Below, in pieces: positions 61,722-64,000 of a stretch of 64,000 bases of DNA (position 1 is its first letter; each line of letters opens with the position of its first letter). Below the pieces are notes generated by a model. The model was not told where the DNA came from. It saw only the letters and a program-made list of their open reading frames with translations, and searched no databases. This DNA is from Glaciecola amylolytica (lineage in GTDB: Bacteria > Bacteroidota > Bacteroidia > Flavobacteriales_D > Crocinitomicaceae). A program made the translations under genes and the position numbers. Location of the stretch: NCBI GenBank assembly GCA_003856375.1, contig CP034120.1:4335501-4399500 (forward strand). Reading direction: 5' to 3'.

Positions 61722-62096
61722 TTATTGGAGATGAACAGTTAGGACATTTGTAATGTGGGCTCTGCAACGAATGTATCCTGATCCCTGAGAAGTGTCTCTT
61801 TTTACCAATACGTCGAAGTATCCTGTCGTCTCTTTCTTTCCAAGTAAGCTAAAAAATTCTTCCATATCGAAGTAGGCAAAACCCGAGGAGTTTGTTTGAA
61901 CAGTATCCACATATTCAGGTGTAGCAGGTTCTGAATTAACGTCAGCAATAAGAATAACCTTTGCATTGTTCACTAATTCGTTGTTTGATGAACGCACGAA
62001 AACCTTCAGGATTGAAGGGTCCTTTTTACAGGAGCTCAATACCAAAAGCACTGAAAGCAAGGAGAAATATCCAATTTTACGTACCATTTTGTTCAT
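61722..62096 (-). CDS. Lipoprotein of a tandem paralogous family (copy 1, more diverged)
   Basis: 124 aa from the ATG at 62096 (MNKMVRKIGYFSLLSVLLVLSSC), lipobox VLSS-C. The same layout is visible (LKVFVRSSNNELVNNAKVIL; TNSSGFAYFDMEEFFSLLG; LVKRD) but the sequence is less similar. It is the first gene of the minus-strand run; the next gene begins 11 bases after its stop. Near 62117-62124 the minus strand reads TATATTTA, a one-mismatch -7 element. Confidence 0.75.
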   Translation of the reverse strand: MNKMVRKIGYFSLLSVLLVLSSCKKDPSILKVFVRSSNNELVNNAKVILIADVNSEPATPEYVDTVQTNSSGFAYFDMEEFFSLLGKKETTGYFDVLVKRDTSQGSGYIRCRAHITNVLTVHLQ

Positions 62097-62279
62097 AGTG
62101 TTATTTTTTTTCGTTGTAAATATAATCTTTTTGCGATTATAATCTGATTCTCCACAATTTCGTAACTTCGTTGCTCGAAAAAGTATGTTTTTAAACATCA
62201 AATTAAAAGAAAAAGTTACATTTTCGGTAATATTTTTTTAGATAGACGTTTAGAAACCCCAAAAGGTTGTTACAAAATA

Positions 62280-63305
62280 ATGAAAGAGCAAATCGCTGCA
62301 GCTAAGGAAGCTATTGAAAATTATGCATTAACGGATTTAAATGCTGTTGAGGCATTCCGTATTCATTTTTTAGGGTCAAAAGGAGAATTGAAGAATCTTT
62401 TCGGAGAGTTGAAAAGCGTTCCGAATGAGGAAAAAAAGGAAGTTGGGCAGCTTTTGAACGGCTTGCGTTTGCTGGCAGAAGAAAAGTGGCAGATCTCCAA
62501 AGAAAGTTTTGAAAATACACAAAGCTCCGACTCTGATGTAGATGTTACAAGACCGGCAGAACCGATTCCGCTTGGTGCAAGACATCCGCTTTCCATTGTT
62601 CGCAGCGAAATCATTTCCATTTTTGAACGTATCGGTTATTCTGTTTCGGAAGGACCGGAAATCGAAGATGACTGGCACAATTTCTCTGCATTGAACTTCC
62701 CGCCGGAACACCCGGCAAGAGATATGCAGGATACTTTCTTCATTGAAAAAGGAGAACGCGAAATGGCTTTGAGAACGCATACTTCTTCCGTTCAGGTGCG
62801 TGTGATGGAATCTTCCACTCCGCCGATCCGGACAATTTCTCCGGGAAGGGTTTACCGGAATGAAGCGATTTCTGCTCGTGCGCATTGCTTTTTCCATCAG
62901 GTAGAAGGATTGTACATCGATAAAAATGTATCCTTCGCAGATTTGAAACAAACGCTGGATTACTTTGCGAAATCCCTGTTCGGAGATAAAGCTAAAATTC
63001 GTCTTCGACCTTCATACTTCCCGTTCACGGAACCAAGTGCAGAAGTGGATGTTTCCTGTACAATTTGTAATTCGAAAGGATGCAATGTGTGTAAATACAC
63101 CGGTTGGTTGGAAATTTTAGGTTGCGGAATGGTTGACCCGAATGTGTTGGAAGCTTCCGGCATTGACTCGGAAGTATACACCGGTTTTGCATTCGGAATG
63201 GGAATCGAACGCATTGCTCAATTGAAATTCAGAGTAAACGATCTGAGATTGTATTCTGAAAATGACGTGCGTTTCCTGAAACAATTTAAAGGAGTGAATT
63301 TCTAA
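62280..63305 (+). CDS. pheS: Phenylalanine--tRNA ligase alpha subunit
   Basis: 341 aa. The N-terminal coiled-coil (residues ~1-85) precedes the class II core: HPLSIVRSEIISIFERIGY, HNFSALNFPPEHPARDMQDTFF, motif 2 RVYRNEAISARAHCFFHQVEG, motif 3 GFAFGMGIERIAQLKF. A Cys-rich knuckle (CTICNSKGCNVCKYTGW) is inserted before the C-terminal motif, as in many Bacteroidota and Gram-positive enzymes. It charges tRNA-Phe with PheT, not in the window. ytxJ follows after one base. Confidence 0.95.
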   Translation: MKEQIAAAKEAIENYALTDLNAVEAFRIHFLGSKGELKNLFGELKSVPNEEKKEVGQLLNGLRLLAEEKWQISKESFENTQSSDSDVDVTRPAEPIPLGARHPLSIVRSEIISIFERIGYSVSEGPEIEDDWHNFSALNFPPEHPARDMQDTFFIEKGEREMALRTHTSSVQVRVMESSTPPIRTISPGRVYRNEAISARAHCFFHQVEGLYIDKNVSFADLKQTLDYFAKSLFGDKAKIRLRPSYFPFTEPSAEVDVSCTICNSKGCNVCKYTGWLEILGCGMVDPNVLEASGIDSEVYTGFAFGMGIERIAQLKFRVNDLRLYSENDVRFLKQFKGVNF

Positions 63306-63306
63306 G

Positions 63307-63666
63307 ATGGGACTTTTTTCGAGTAAGCAAAAAACAGAATTTTCCTGGGTGAAACTGACCAGTTCAGAGCAATTGCGTGAATTAGTTGATTCATCTGATG
63401 AGAAACCCGTTTTGCTGTTCAAACACAGTACGCGTTGCAGTATTTCCTCCATGGCACTCAACCGATTTGAAAATAAAATGGATCCGGAAAAGGCAGTTTG
63501 CGTTTACCTGGATTTGTTAGCTTATAGACCTTTATCTGACGAGATTGCAGAAATGACAAACGTTCAGCATCAATCTCCTCAGGCAATACTGATGAATAAC
63601 GGGGAAGTTATTTATTCCGCTACACACAGTGAAATAGATGCTTCGGAAATTATGAAACTCATTTAA
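63307..63666 (+). CDS. ytxJ: YtxJ-like thioredoxin-fold redox protein
   Basis: 119 aa. A monothiol thioredoxin-fold motif is visible in PVLLFKHSTRCSISSMAL with the single redox Cys. The remaining pattern (CVYLDLLAYRPLSDEIAEMTNVQHQSPQAILMNNGEVIY) fits the bacillithiol-linked YtxJ family. It probably reduces mixed disulfides of bacillithiol. It is translated one base after pheS, an operon seen in relatives only by inference. Confidence 0.85.
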   Translation: MGLFSSKQKTEFSWVKLTSSEQLRELVDSSDEKPVLLFKHSTRCSISSMALNRFENKMDPEKAVCVYLDLLAYRPLSDEIAEMTNVQHQSPQAILMNNGEVIYSATHSEIDASEIMKLI

Positions 63667-63668
63667 CT

Positions 63669-64000
63669 ATGAAAAAATACGGAATCATTATTCTGCTTAT
63701 TTTGGTTGTTGCGGCATTCGTTATTGTTCCGCTGATCAATAATTCGAGTGAAGAACCGGAAGATACGCCAATGGCGAAGTTTGAAACTCCCGGAAACATC
63801 CAGGTGGAATACGGAACAGAAGTTCCCGTAAAATTTTCGATTCCGGAAGGAATGGTGAAAGTGGAGTTGCTTTATAACGATTCAATCTTTGAAACCTGGA
63901 ATAACCCGAAGCCTCAAATGAGAACCGTTGCCATGCAGACAAATTATTATGGGGTTGGGACGAGACCTTTGGTGCTTCGATCTACTTTTAAGGATGGAAC
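63669..64000 (+). CDS. Membrane-anchored or exported protein, N-terminal part (runs off the window)
   Basis: About 110 codons are present from the ATG at 63669, two bases after ytxJ. The N-terminal segment KYGIIILLILVVAAFVIVPLI is a signal or anchor. The following beta-rich sequence (VEYGTEVPVKFSIPEGMVKV; LYNDSIFETWNNP; LVLRSTFKDGT) resembles the N-terminal domain of Bacteroidota glutaminyl-peptide cyclotransferases, but the catalytic propeller is outside the window, so this is only a guess. Confidence 0.7.
   Translation, partial: MKKYGIIILLILVVAAFVIVPLINNSSEEPEDTPMAKFETPGNIQVEYGTEVPVKFSIPEGMVKVELLYNDSIFETWNNPKPQMRTVAMQTNYYGVGTRPLVLRSTFKDG

Overview
The window reads as chromosome of a Bacteroidota bacterium, most likely a free-living flavobacterial lineage (Crocinitomicaceae/Fluviicola-like; the genus is an inference). 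Reasons: three large secreted proteins end in a type IX secretion (T9SS) sorting domain (C-terminal genes at 20136, 42475, 52035); many genes are preceded by the Bacteroidota -7 promoter element TAnnTTTG; family-specific genes are present (DUF4271 next to hemD, Bacteroidota-type AMP nucleosidase, GH92, M61 peptidase, YtxJ); Shine-Dalgarno sequences are mostly absent. I see no prophage, insertion sequence or CRISPR array. Gene order is that of an ordinary chromosome with short operons on both strands.

Layout. 1-8.1 kb: lysS 5' end, an outer-membrane barrel, an RluB/RsuA-type pseudouridine synthase, a YraN-family protein, a small lipoprotein, a long MORN-type repeat protein, a LysE exporter, an acyltransferase and a glycosyltransferase. 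8.1-14 kb: scoA/scoB CoA-transferase behind a class A penicillin-binding protein, then hemD and DUF4271. 14-20 kb: glutaryl-CoA dehydrogenase-like enzyme, hemW, glycosyltransferase, cell-wall amidase, ssb, tRNA-Asn. 20-29.6 kb: a T9SS protein with a fresh internal duplication, an outer-membrane protein, lipoproteins, a lipase-like hydrolase, an M61 peptidase, an ECF sigma factor and folE.

29.6-38.5 kb is the most interesting part: two signalling circuits side by side. The first has a 122-aa protein of unknown function, an apparently non-coding transcript that shares its promoter and leader, and an operon (anchored protein, polytopic membrane protein, HisKA_3 kinase, NarL/LuxR regulator). The three transcription units share one bipartite upstream box set 29-35 bp before a -7 element. 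The second is a hybrid histidine kinase plus NtrC-type sigma-54 activator. The palindrome TTTTCA-N3-TGAAAA lies once in front of the kinase and twice, exactly 20 bp apart, about 100 bp upstream of a sigma-54-like TGGCACG element, which precedes a 50-codon ORF and a terminator.

38.5-49.5 kb: barrels and a duplicated exported protein, a zincin-like protein, a four-helix-bundle protein, tRNA-Leu, a CotH/P-domain T9SS protein, hutI, a TraB/GumN protein, a DUF4143-type ATPase with a degenerate P-loop and AMP nucleosidase. 49.6-60.8 kb looks like a glycoprotein/peptide degradation area: GH92 mannosidase, T9SS metalloprotease, GH20 hexosaminidase translationally coupled to CutC, and an S9 peptidase. 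60.8-64 kb: three tandem paralogous lipoproteins, pheS, ytxJ and the start of another exported or anchored protein.

All functional names come from reading motifs and overall protein appearance by eye, with no database search.
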